64,000 nucleotides of DNA, taken from contig JBBMOA010000003.1 of the NCBI GenBank assembly GCA_037954235.1, positions 11,615,723 through 11,679,722 of the forward strand. Direction: 5' to 3'. This stretch comes from Aulostomus chinensis (taxonomy: Eukaryota > Chordata > Actinopteri > Syngnathiformes > Aulostomidae). Positions within the stretch are counted from its first letter, which is position 1; each line of letters starts with the position of its first letter. The position numbers were made by a program, and so were the translations under genes. The notes beneath the pieces are model-generated. The model was not told the origin of the DNA. It was given only the letters and a program-made list of their open reading frames with translations, and did no database searches. This document shows, in pieces, positions 13,248 through 25,026 of the stretch.

Positions 13248-13733
13248 GTGAGCGGAACTCCAGAAAATGATGAACCACCAGATATGAGCCAGACAACTCC
13301 AAAAAGAATGGCACCAGACGGCAGGAAGGTTGTGGTTGAAATATTTCTTCAGAGGCTCATCAGCCTCGCACACAGGAAGGCAAAGATGACAACTCCTGTT
13401 GACTGTTTCCAGTCCACCATTGATTGTCTGTGTGAGGGAGCGTGGGAGGAATTGGAGGGGATCAAATGGGAAATCAGACCAGAGGGTCTGACACATCTAA
13501 CAAAGGTTGTCTACAGTGACCTGCTAGACATGCTGGGCTGTCCTGAGTTTGTGCTGGTTTACCTGAACTGGGAGGACTCAGCAATAGAACCAGTAACTGT
13601 GAGCTCTCTGTCAGGACACCTCATGCCACCAGTCAAGAAATGTAGTGTAATCCAGAGGTTGTTCTGTTTGCTAGGCAAGGCCATCACCAGGCCTTTCAAA
13701 TGGAGGAAGAGGAGCAGAGTAGCACCCCTCTAA
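13248..13733 (+). CDS. Unrecognised 161-codon ORF, possible retrogene or relic
   Basis: This uninterrupted ORF starts MSGTPENDEPPD and ends KWRKRSRVAPL. Its composition is protein-like: an acidic and hydrophobic middle (DLLDMLGCPEFVLVYLNWED) and a basic C-terminus. No domain, signal peptide or membrane segment was recognised. In the same frame upstream there is a stop (TGA just before the ATG at 13248). It lies beside a degenerate LINE on the opposite strand and could be part of another mobile element, a retrocopy or chance. No splice partners were found. Confidence 0.35.
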   Translation: MSGTPENDEPPDMSQTTPKRMAPDGRKVVVEIFLQRLISLAHRKAKMTTPVDCFQSTIDCLCEGAWEELEGIKWEIRPEGLTHLTKVVYSDLLDMLGCPEFVLVYLNWEDSAIEPVTVSSLSGHLMPPVKKCSVIQRLFCLLGKAITRPFKWRKRSRVAPL

Positions 13734-13869
13734 AGATTTAATCTCGGATGTGCAGCTGTGACCTTCTGAGAGGGGGCCATATGGACTTTCAGCCAACCTG
13801 AAAAAGCCCTGCAGCTCACAACCAGCACAGTTTTCAACTTCTAAATGATTATTTTTCAAAGGAACTACA

Positions 13870-14880
13870 GTACAGCAGCAGCAGCAGCAGGATTTTTGAC
13901 GACAGTGATTATAATAATCAGCTCCAGCTTGAGCAGGAATACTCTGCTGTGGAGAAGCATGATGGTAAGAGCAGTTGCAGGGACTGTTGGTAGATTGGAA
14001 CCCCACATCAAGTTGACCAGTTTACAGTAGGGTGATATTGCAGGTGTTGACCTTAGCTTTGTTCCTCTTAAGTTTGAGTTTGAAAGAAATTTTCCTGTCA
14101 GGTGTGACTCAAAGGGACACAAGGGGGTGGGGGGCTGGTTGGAGTGTTAACGGCCCTCCCACAAGTTCTTCGTAGTTCTTTTCCTGCATCTCGCTTTTTT
14201 CAGATGGAAGCTGACCAGGTGGGTTTTTAATGGGTTGAGCTTCACTCGGTTGTTATTGTAGTGGACTGACATCTCTTGGAGGGCACTTCAAATCTTCTGA
14301 GTCCTCCTGTTGGATGGTGATGAGGTCGTCTGGCTAGGTGAAATGGAGGCGATGCGGGGCGAGTGGCTAATCATTGGTATCTATTTTGAAGAGGAGGGGG
14401 CCCTGTACACTACCTTGTGGGAGGCCACTCTTTTAGGTATTCCATTTGCTCCTCTGGTGCTTTAGTTGGACATACAGTAGAACTTTTGATGACTTAGCCC
14501 AGGCTCAGATCAACAGTCATTTGCAGCAGTTTCTTGACCATTGCACTGTGCTGGACAGAGTCACAGACAGTGATGAAGTGTATGAAAGCTGCCCCAATTA
14601 TTAGTTTGAACTCATATCCACCCTCGATGTGTTGAGAGAGGTTGAGTAGATGACTGGCACAGGTGCTGCCAGGCGGACACCAGCTTCTTCTTTGGGCAGT
14701 TTAGAGGATGGTGGGTCCTTCCCAGGTTTGGTAATAGCAACAATCTTGGCCTCTGTCCGTTCGGTTGGGATTGTTTTCTGAGTCAAGCATGAGTTCAACA
14801 TTTCCAGCAGCCAGTTCTTTGCTTTGGGGCCCAGGTGCTGTATCTTTTACTCCAGTACATCATATATTCCTGCTCCTTTT
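13870..14880 (-). pseudogene. Degenerate jockey/CR1-like LINE reverse transcriptase
   Basis: On the minus strand broken frames give a colinear series of RT signatures: EAKIVAITKPGKDP near 14.73 kb, SGLPQGSV near 14.42 kb (the conserved RT block before the catalytic motif), KTHLVSFHLKKA near 14.2 kb and a C-terminal part (KLVNLMWGSNLPTV) near 14.0 kb. Stops and frameshifts are scattered through it, so it is inactive. This is not the same family as the LINE relics at 2.3 and 27.2 kb. Confidence 0.65.
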
Positions 14881-16650
14881 CCAACTGACTGACTGACTGA
14901 CTGACTGACCACGTTGAGCTGTGGCTGTGCCAGCACTGACATAGAATATCCAGGAATACACATAGAAACCCAACTACAAACTGATCTGTGCAACTATTTG
15001 TCCAGGCTTTGTCTCTCTGACCAGCTGTTGAGCCAGATGCTAAATTTGACCTGATCTTGTTACATTGAAGATATCGTCACCCTATTAAAATAATGGCCTC
15101 AGTCATTTTTTTTGACGAAGATGAGTTTTTGGCCTAAATCATCTTATGATAATGCTGGCCATTTCTGCTAAAATCACCTAAATCCTGAGTTGAAAGGATT
15201 ATGCTCTTTATGCCCTGTAGGACAGTGGCCTATTTCAAGAGGGTGCTCTGCATTTGGTTAGGTTTTTTGTGTTTTCCCAAAAACTTGAAATTATTACTTA
15301 GGTCACTATTTTTATGGGGTGAGGATATTGAAAAGTTAATAATTTTTCTGAAATGAAATACCCATTCCCAAACGGGCCATTGTTTCTTTGTTACTCTTCC
15401 AAAAGTGTAGAAAGAATCAGAGATAACTTGCATAAAGTTGGCTTTTGCAAGTACAAATTTCTAGATAAAAATAGTGGTTTTTTTTAATACAGACTGGAAG
15501 TTTTATTGTTTTGTCCCAATTAGTTTTACAGGAAGGTGGTAGGTTTCCATTTTTTCAAAAATTTAAAATGTCCTTATTGTAAGCAACAGCAGCGACATTT
15601 TTCCACAGTGGTTTCAAACATGTATTGATGTCATGTAGCCATCATAACACCCCAGAAACACAGAATGAAACATGGATGTGTCAAAAGTTAGGGGTCACAT
15701 CACATGTAAGCGTATACATTTTTCAAGGAAAATGTAATTCAGTCACACATGAGTACAGATTTCAATTTTCCTCATGCTTTATTCTTACCGCTACATGTCA
15801 TATCCACTAGTAGTGTTTTGGCTGTCGTTACTCAATAGTTTGATTTCTTTGCTCATTCGTTGCGCTACCATTTTGCATGGATACAATTAAATGTGAAGTC
15901 CTTTATAACAAAAACATAAATAGGTTAAAATAGTTGAGACTTTTGTGAAGGCTTCTATAGTGTCATGACTTTAACTGTTACACTGTTTATTTTTATTTAT
16001 GCCAGTCTACTCTTCTAAATAGGTCTATAGTCTGCAAGGTCACAACAAGCAGAATTCTGCATTTATTTGTGATGCACTTATCCCCAGACTGGTGAAAAAA
16101 GAAGGAAATCCTGAAACCTGTTGACTGATGTGACAAGTATTTCTGAATAGGAACTTTGACCGAATCATGACTTGAAATAGTGATGTCAGTTTTGGTTATT
16201 TCTGCTTTCAGTAAACTGACATCCTTGAACGGGCACCTGACATACAGTTGTCAAAAAATAATGAGGTGACAGTCAGTACCCAAGGCATTTCCAGTCCAGC
16301 AGCCTCCCCTCCCCAACTCCAACTGGAGAATTAGCAGCCACAATCTTTTACTGCTAGTGCTGCTATTGGATGCAGCGCGAACAACATCATCTCCACGGCA
16401 GCAGTCAGTCTGAGTGACAAGTCTCTGGAGTACATCTCCCCATCAGTATTAACAAAGCAGCAGGTAGTTGCAATATAGATTTCATGTGTCAGTGGGTTAA
16501 GTCACGTTAGCTCTCAGTGGTTTTAGGGAGTGAACTAGCTCTTTGAATCCTTCTGATTAGCAGCACATCAGTCTATCAGTGGTGTGACTCTTTGGCTGTG
16601 ACCAATCCATGAAGGCAACTGTGTGTGAGACCTTAATGCTGTAAGTCAGA

Positions 16651-16701
16651 TAAGGTAAGGTAAGGTAAGGTTAAAGGTAAGTTAAGGTAAAGTAAGGTAA
16701 A
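16651..16701. repeat. GGTAA pentamer repeat
   Basis: About ten imperfect copies of AAGGT/GTAAG form a short pentameric array. Confidence 0.85.
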
Positions 16702-17427
16702 TTGTTCTTATCATTTGGCTGAAGCGAAATGTTGTTTACAGTACAACAGTAATAAATAGTATGAAAAATAAAACCAGAAATAAAATTAAAAACTAATTTA
16801 TAAATTTACACAACACTATGAACACAACGTAAACAATGAGCATAGTCGCACTCATGAGCAGCACTCCTCTCATGGAGAGGAATTTAATTCGAGTGTGTGA
16901 GTGCGTCGCACTAGTCCTGCTAAACTGTGCTAGTACTACTAAATTGAACTTACACGAGACTGTCAATCACTTTTGTTTTTCATTTAGACCTCAGGCTACC
17001 TGCTAGCAAAGCTGTTAGCGGAGTGTGTATGCAAAATAACACATAGGAGGATGGGAGGATTCAGGGGCAATTCAGCCCTCACACATTACTGCAACCCCCC
17101 TCAAGAAATTCATACCTTTTTAAACACTCAAACCCCCGCTACTAGGAAGCTGCCTCACAAACAAGCTACAGTTCTCTTAAAATATAAATTTGCAATGCAA
17201 TGAATTCAAACTAATAAGCTCCATCAAGGAGAGTTGGAAAATATGTGTCGTTTGAATGCCCGTACTCTTGCCGCCACATCAAAGGTAGTAACAAGAATAC
17301 GAGTAAGACAGTGCAGATCAGGGATCAAGTGAGAGTTTGAGTTCAAAGTGGAGGAGGAATTCACTCTTTCTTCCTGTCCCAAGTGTGTGAATTACATTTG
17401 CAAGCATATTTCTAAATACTTAACTTA

Positions 17428-17472
17428 GTGCGTGTGTGTGTGTGTGTGTGCGTGTGTGTGTGTGGGGGGGGG
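17428..17472. repeat. (GT)n microsatellite ending in poly-G
   Basis: GT run interrupted by GC and closed by nine G. Confidence 0.9.
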
Positions 17473-20314
17473 AGGGTGCAGAGGGCATTCTCTTCAAACG
17501 GAGGGTATTCAAAGACCATGGAGTTTCAAAAGGAGACAGCACTGAGGGCAGTCGAGTTTGAACTGTATTTGTGTGAAGCAGTCTGCCTTTCTAAAATCCT
17601 GAAGTGCATTCACTTGGTTCTGCTGGAGGAGGAGAGAATATTAGGACAAATAGAGAGCCCGACAGGCAGGGAGAGAGTGGGATTTTACTAAGTGAGCAGA
17701 GAGCAATAACAGACAGGAGAGAGTTCTGGGCATGAAAACGTGAGAATGAAAGAAAGAAAGATGGGAGAAAAAGAGAAAGGGCAGGACACTTAGAGGGAGA
17801 ACATTGGCCTGGGGCATGGGGACGTGCTGTGTCTTTGTCTTCCCTTTATTCAGGAGACTTCCAGAGGAAGGAAAAGAAAGAGAGGAAACAAGAAAGAGCA
17901 AAAACCCACTTTCCATCCTCACCTATGGGACCGCCAGAGCCGCTGGTGCCCCATATAGCTCCCGTGCTCTGACCTCAGCACTGCTGGAGTGATGGCTAGT
18001 GAATTACCATGTCAGTGGCCCGCTGCCCCGTCATGCCAGCCCCTGCACACACTCATAATAAACACACTCCATCACCCGCTCAGTCCAGCCACACCGCCCA
18101 AAGAGAGCATATTAATTATAGATGTATGTTAAATTACTTTCATTACTGCCCCTGCTCAGTGGACAGGACACAGACAGCCATGATGGATGGAAGAGGGTTC
18201 GCTCTACCTCCCCGAGTAGTAAATGCACCCTCGGTTACTTTCACAAACCCTTTTCCCACCTTTTATTGTCTTTTTTTCACAAATCGTTCGAATGCAAACA
18301 TTCCTCATCAGCATCATCACTCCTAGAATGGAATGGTAGATGCATGCAACTATACATCACCCACTATAGGTGAAACTGCTCTCCAGTATGAATTCTATAC
18401 CCCTGCAGTAGTTAAAGGAACAATCCAGAGGACAAATGCATTATAATGATGGAAAGGATTAATACATTTTTTTCTGATGTAATTAAAAATTCCTTGGGCT
18501 GTTATTGAAATCCAAGATGGCGGTCTTCTTCAGCAGAACACACTTTTCAGAAGCAACTTAAACAATGTTGCATATAATATTTAGCAAAGTACCGCGCTAT
18601 TGCAACTGGACTTGAAGTGAAACAACTCTCAAGCAACCTTTACAGCGAGACTGAGACTGAGACAGAGAGGAGGAGAACCACGCATGCAAGTTACCAGCTA
18701 TTGCTCACAAGTAACAAAAAGAGACTATAGAAATTGTCAGGGACGTTAGCCGACATCGCTCTGAACCCCGAGGAAGCCGACGCTAGTTCGGTGATGTTGA
18801 CGTGCATGAATGCTCTATTTGGTGATAGCGTAACATTAACCTCTAACGACTGAATTAACGCTTCCAAAATTGTCAAAGGGATGTTAATTTGTGAGGATTA
18901 TCTTGCAAAACAAAATGTGTAGGTCTCATAAATATTTGTTTATCACAGATCTTATTTTCTGCAATAATCTGAAGTCAAACGGCCAATTTTATGACGATGC
19001 CAACTTCCAAGCTGGCCTACAAATTCGCCATCTCTGCACCATTCTATGACCCACATTATCCCTACACCCTCCATCACAGTTTCTCTTCAGCTTTTGACAT
19101 TGAACTGTTGACTGTATGACTAGTTTGGTATATTTTGCGTGCTTCCTTACGGATTATTGAGTTGAGTTTGCAACACTTTGCTGCATGACAGAGCTGCATC
19201 GTCAGGCATTTCAACATGTCCACAACGCACTTCATACGGACATCGTCTTGGACAGAGAATTGTTTTGATGAAGTGATAGCGGAATATTTCAGTTCATGTA
19301 AACATAATAAAAACAAAATGTTACATGATGTTACTTTAAAAAATAAGCATTGCCACGGTAGTAATTAATTCTCAAAAGACAGATTTTTAGTGGGCTGTTT
19401 TCATGAAGCAATAGTTTGACATTTTGGGAAATACTGTGAGCTTATTGTACCATTTTAATATTTCCACTACAGAACTACTCCCTAATCCAGCAGAGAGGGG
19501 AACAGAAACTAAATGTTTGTCTTCACCTTCATATGCATCTGTATGGAGAGACCCAGAGCCTTTAGAGAGCTGATAGTGAATGAATGCACGAATGAAAGAA
19601 TGAGTACATCAGCAGACTGTCACCACCTCTTCTTGGGAGTTTTTCGTCAATTTTTCAGAAACATTAAAATGTTATTTTCAGTCAAGTGAAAGTTTTACGG
19701 GCTGATCTGTAAATCTGCAAGGTGGAAACGGTCTATTGAGTCATGTAGGCAAGTCTCGCAGCTCGGCAGCCACAACCTTGTTTTAAGCTTCCACTACTGC
19801 TGCGTGAGTTGCACAACTTTTTCTACAGCTCAGTCCGGAGTATCTATGTTACAGGTATATTTATTTGCAGTCTGTCTCCAACATCTTCTTCTTCTTGCTG
19901 ACACAAGTCATGAATCTCGATGGTGTTTCCCAATTTGTCAGACATTTGGGTGGAGGGCCGGATATGTGTCACCCAATAGTCATCTTTGGTGTTACTTATT
20001 ATTTCTAATAAAGATTTCAAAAGTGTTTCCTCTTTTCCTGTCCTTCCTCTGACATCTTATTTGTAGGAGTATGCTGTGACATTTCAAACAGTCTTTTGTG
20101 GAACCTGCTATGTAAGCCCCTTTTAATGAACTTTAGCTCAGACATTAATACGTTCCCTCCAGTGGGAATGTATGGCATCTGCAAGTTGTGATGAAGGTGT
20201 GGCCAAAGTGGAAATGGCACACATCTAGCATTATCCCCCAGCATACTGCCTGAGCAAACAACAAGGCATCACATTTCCACTTCAACTCTAAATGCCACAG
20301 TAGGAGACTCAGAG

Positions 20315-20317
<3 letters not shown>

Positions 20318-20375
<58 letters not shown>
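20318..20375. repeat. (GT)n microsatellite
   Basis: About 28 uninterrupted GT units. Confidence 0.95.
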
Positions 20376-20377
<2 letters not shown>

Positions 20378-22299
20378 TTGTACCACTGTAAGTTTGATCT
20401 AAGTCCAGCGAGGGAAGCATTACATCGGTCAGCTTGTGCTTGCTCAACACTCAGGGCCTATCTAATCTCTGTTGCTCTGGAAATCCCATTCAATTTCTTC
20501 TGCTGATAGATACCAGTGCTCTTTGAGCCCTCTGAGAGCACATCCTCTCCTTCCTGCTCGTGTCTGACGCTCTGCTTGTGTAAGACCACTCCAGATTCAT
20601 CAAGTCCGCTCCCAATTGTAAACAACCCCGATCGGATTCACACACATCCAAAGGTCAGGAGAAGGGCTGATCATCAAATCCATGCTCCATTTATGTAGCT
20701 TGTGCAAGCATTCTGGGTGTTTTCATAAAGTGATATCCAATTAGAAAAACACACTCTCGTGTTGGCTGCTTGTTTAACTAGAGCTGACAGTTAACTGAGA
20801 GCTGTCAATTGTATTTGTCGTCATCAAACCTGCACTCAGTCACAGTGTGTCTTTGTGTTGATAAAGTCTCTTCAGTCTACCAACATGGACATCGAGGAGA
20901 TTACATTAAGCGATTCAATTAAATTTTGCAAAAGTCAGTCTGCAAGCGCTCATCCTGCTAGTGTCAACAAGATACTGACACTCAAATGTCAAAGCTTACA
21001 AACACACTCAGATGTTATTTTCTCCTGTCATCACTCAAGGACTTAATTTGGATGTCAGTATTCATTCAACATTTAGTGTTCTGAAGTCGTAAATCGAATA
21101 AACTGACAGTCAAACTTGCAGTTTCTGTCTGGTATTTGGCTCAGCCAAGTTAACTAAGTGAAAGATGCGGCTTGCAGGCAGAAGAGAGATGAGAGGGCCA
21201 AAGGAACAGAAATTACTGGTCTTTCAATGCTGCGTGAGCACAGAGAAGTGGAGCTATGCTGGCCCGGTCAACAACTGAGTCACTTGCCGGTCGAAATCTT
21301 GTCAGCAAAATACTTGTAAAGACCAGCAGGAGGATTTAGCTAGCATTGCCATGGCAACTGAGTAACTAAAAAAACCTATCTTATAAGTAAAAAAAAAAAA
21401 AATCTTAACCATTATATAAGCTAAGGCCCAATGTTTAACTGTTCAGGATAAGATTAGCCAGCACAGTCATTAAGGTTTTTGTGTTTCTAATCCATCTTGT
21501 CAGTATTTTCTGATCATACTTTCTTCTCGCTTTCGTGGCTGCAGCACACTGCACTCACAATTCCACATATGTGATGGTACCCCAGAAAAGTGGGTGGGAT
21601 CAAACACATTCGATATGGGAAGCCAAGAAGCCAATTTTACTTGGTCGCTTTGAGATTAATTTTTCTTTTAATCAATTTTGTACAAATTGCATCTTTAAAC
21701 TTGATTACATGCTGAATTACGGCCGAATCAAAACTAGTAAAACCCAAGGTAAAGCAAAAAGTCAAACTACATGGAAAAGTTTCTTTTCATTCCTGTACAA
21801 CCACACTCATCTTGCCAGGTCCATGACCACCAGTGACCACGGAGGAAAACGGTCATGAGGCTGATTGTGGTAGGGACAGGCTGTGAAGGGGGTTCGGCAG
21901 GTCAGAGGGGAAGAGGAGATGAGGGAGAAATATAATAACGATAAAGAGATTCCCAGCTGCATCGCCCTTCAGTTTCTCTCAGGGGTACCTTTCCACCTTG
22001 TCATGTCCAAAGACCTTGCGTAATGCGAGGGGACAGAAAGTAGCAAAAAAGCATGCATACTGTATGTGTTTGCTTGTGTGTTTTTAATTTAATGGCTTGC
22101 TGATTTGATGATGTGTGTGCGTGCCTGTGCGAGACCAAACGCAGCCCGGAGCACCAGCCTGGAACTTCCAGGCCTTGCTTCATTAGGTGCTCGTGCCCTT
22201 AAGCTGCTGACATTTCCAAACTTGTTCCCCAGTCTTCTAATTGTCATGAAAAATTGCAGACAAGATTTTCCTCAAAAAAAAAACAAAAAAAAAAAACGA

Positions 22300-24035
22300 G
22301 ACAATTGAATGCACATGGAGTTTAATAAGCTTTAAAATACAGTGTTATCCACAGTATTACAGGTACATTGTACAATCTTGTGTGTGAATGTCAGTTGAAG
22401 TAAACAAAGCCTTTTGTTGGACACAGACAACGGAATTCAAAAAGCTGCTATGCTCTTCAAGTATAAAACTCCCACGAACTCACATGTATCTCGCTTTTGT
22501 CGGACTTACAGCAACAAAAATGTCTGTTGATGTGCACAAAAAGACCAAAACACAGCATCAAATAACAGTGCAGGAACATCAGTTCTCACCTGCATCATAC
22601 CAAACAATCTTACCTAGCACTGGGAACCACCTAAGTTTCAACAAAAAAAAAAAGACAAATATTGATACAAATTTGAATTATTAGCTGTCAACAAACGAAT
22701 ACTTGTATTTCTTAATAATATGTCCGGACACAGTTTATGATGAATTAATAGTAGCTAGAAATGTGTTGAAACGACCAGTATTTAACAAGTCAAACCTGTC
22801 GGCAGTTCTATCTTCCAAATACTTTGGCTCGTGCTCAGATGTCAAGCACATGATGGCAGAAGGATTTCTGTTTTGAGTGAGTTCCCTACAGACACATCCA
22901 CAGTCATTTAAGGGGATTACGGTTCGTAAAGAGACAATATGGTGTCTCATCACAGCTTCGAAGCAACATATGCAGCACGCAAGAGGTAAGTAACTCTTCC
23001 TTGTTCAATGTGATGTCAACTCCGGGTTTCTAAGAGGACAGAAACACTGAGTATATGAATGAATGACTACGGCTGAATATGCAACTTTAAAAGGCAGGAG
23101 CCTGTAGTAAAAGCAGGTTAGAGGGTTAATGAGTTAACTTCGTGGTCAACATCATTGTCACGGTAACACACAATGCAGGACTTACCTGCTGGTTAGGAGT
23201 TGAGATAGGAGGCCAAACATATAGAAGCGCTGCCCAATGACCAATTACTTCTCGTAGGCAATCTCACCACCATTCATCCAATTCACAGTTCAACTTTGGT
23301 ACAATTTGACAGACAGACCTTACAGTATATATTTGTCATATGTGTGAAGGCTGATTGTTTGCTCCTCGAGTGAAGTCTGTAGCGCTCCACCTCTCTGGTG
23401 ATTGGTCATCTGCTGCCAATGTTGCCCCTTTCATCAGAACTCACTCCCAAAAAGGTGGTATAGCAGGCCCCCGGTGTCTATATTTACATGTAATACTGCG
23501 GAACACATCTGTGTTATGGCAGGTAAACTGATCAGGATGTACTGTAGAGTCTGAAATTACTTGAATGAGCCAGGCAAAGCTCTTGTTTCTTCGCCTCGTC
23601 ATTTCATCCTCATTCAGATTACATGTACTGTCATGACTGAAGTTCATCCAGAGTAATTAGACTTCGCATCCAGCACGCTCATTGTCCTTCCTCTACCATC
23701 CTAATTACATCAGCTTCGTTTAAACTTTGCGTGTTTTTTTAAAGCTTGTTAGTAAATGTAAACATAATTGACCATTGTAAACATTATATCTGCCTACCAT
23801 CATAGCAGCACTATTATTGTTGAGATGTTAACATGGCGATACCTCAAAGGACTGCTGTGTAGTTGCCTATTCTTGAACAGGCACTTGCATGACTGTGTTT
23901 TGCTTGGTAACAAATTTAATTTCAACAACAATGGACAACTGAAATAAATGACTGAAAATCAACTAAATAAATAAGTGGGTTAGCAGACGCTAGCATAACA
24001 TTAATACCCCTACACACTTACATAGTGGCGAACAA
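22300..24035 (-). other. slc16a7: Probable slc16a7-like 3' UTR
   Basis: This stretch follows the stop and has no coding signal. Candidate poly(A) signals on the minus strand are ATTAAA near 23920-23915 and again near 22325-22320, the latter beside A-rich DNA. Which one is used cannot be decided from sequence alone. Confidence 0.3.
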
Positions 24036-24322
24036 TCAATTTGGCCCTTCAGCAGCCTTTGGCTCCCCCTGGAGGCTATTTTCATCTGTAGCCACAGCTA
24101 CAGTTTGCTCATACAGGAGCGTCTTCTGCATCTCTGCCACTGAGACACTCCGCTGGTCCTGGCTCTCTGGGTTCTGCTCTCTGTCCTTGGCCATCTTGTC
24201 TTTTTCCAGCATGTGATAGTTGTAAATGTTCATGACGAAGAGGAAAAGGCCGCCGGTCACAATCATGGTGCCGCACATGAGGAAAAGGTACTTATAGTCA
24301 TTGAATTTGTCCACCAGTAAGG
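24036..24322 (-). CDS. slc16a7: slc16a7-like coding exon 5 (TM12 and tail)
   Basis: The exon has 287 coding nt after acceptor CACACAG|CCTTACTG. It encodes LVDKFNDYKYLFLMCG, the last membrane segment (GGLFLFVMNIYNYHML) and a charged cytoplasmic tail ending GPN, then TGA at 24038-24036. Confidence 0.93.
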
Positions 24323-24989
24323 CTGTGTGAAGACAAGAAGGTGGTTGATTAAACAGGGCACTTGTGGATAAATATACTGATAAACTAATGTCAAACCAAA
24401 TTCCAGAGTCTCCATTTATATAGCACAACAAAACACACTGTACCTAAATGACATTTTCATTTGACTGTGGTACAAGTTTGAAAGTAAAGACCAAATTCAC
24501 ATTTGGCTGCATGCATGTGTGTGTGTGAGAGAGAACCAGAACAGGGGTAAATTTAAAATGAGCCATGTCGGAAATGACAGGGGGCCACCATTACACCCTC
24601 ACTGGATCTCCCTGCATCTCCTAGAAGGCAATTTGGAAGGCTGCTACCAAAACGAATCAGAAGAGAGGCCCATTCTCAGAGCCATAAATATCGAGCCAAA
24701 GTCTGCAGAAAAGTGACAAAAGTGCTTTAGATCAGATTTAAGCCTGCAGGTTTTCAGGGTCTTAACCAACACACACCAGCCCAACCCAAACGCCCTCTCC
24801 TCCTGATGAGTCGCAGTCTCTCTCATGGTCAGATGTTCTTTCATTTTGAAAATTCACCCATTTTGTAAGATTTTTGTTGGGTTTACGGCATCCAAGAAAT
24901 CTTAATAGATATACAGTACAGTCATATGAAGAGGAGAGGAAGTTTAGAGCATTTTCCTTGGTCTTTATGACTAATATTTGTAAGTTTGT

Positions 24990-25026
<37 letters not shown>

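Larger units (their letters stand above)
14881..22299. other. Intergenic, no gene seen
   Basis: Apart from a GACT tetramer repeat (14.88 kb) and the listed microsatellites, no gene or element was recognised. A TATTAATTATAG block at 18.11 kb is a weak regulatory candidate. Confidence 0.6.
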
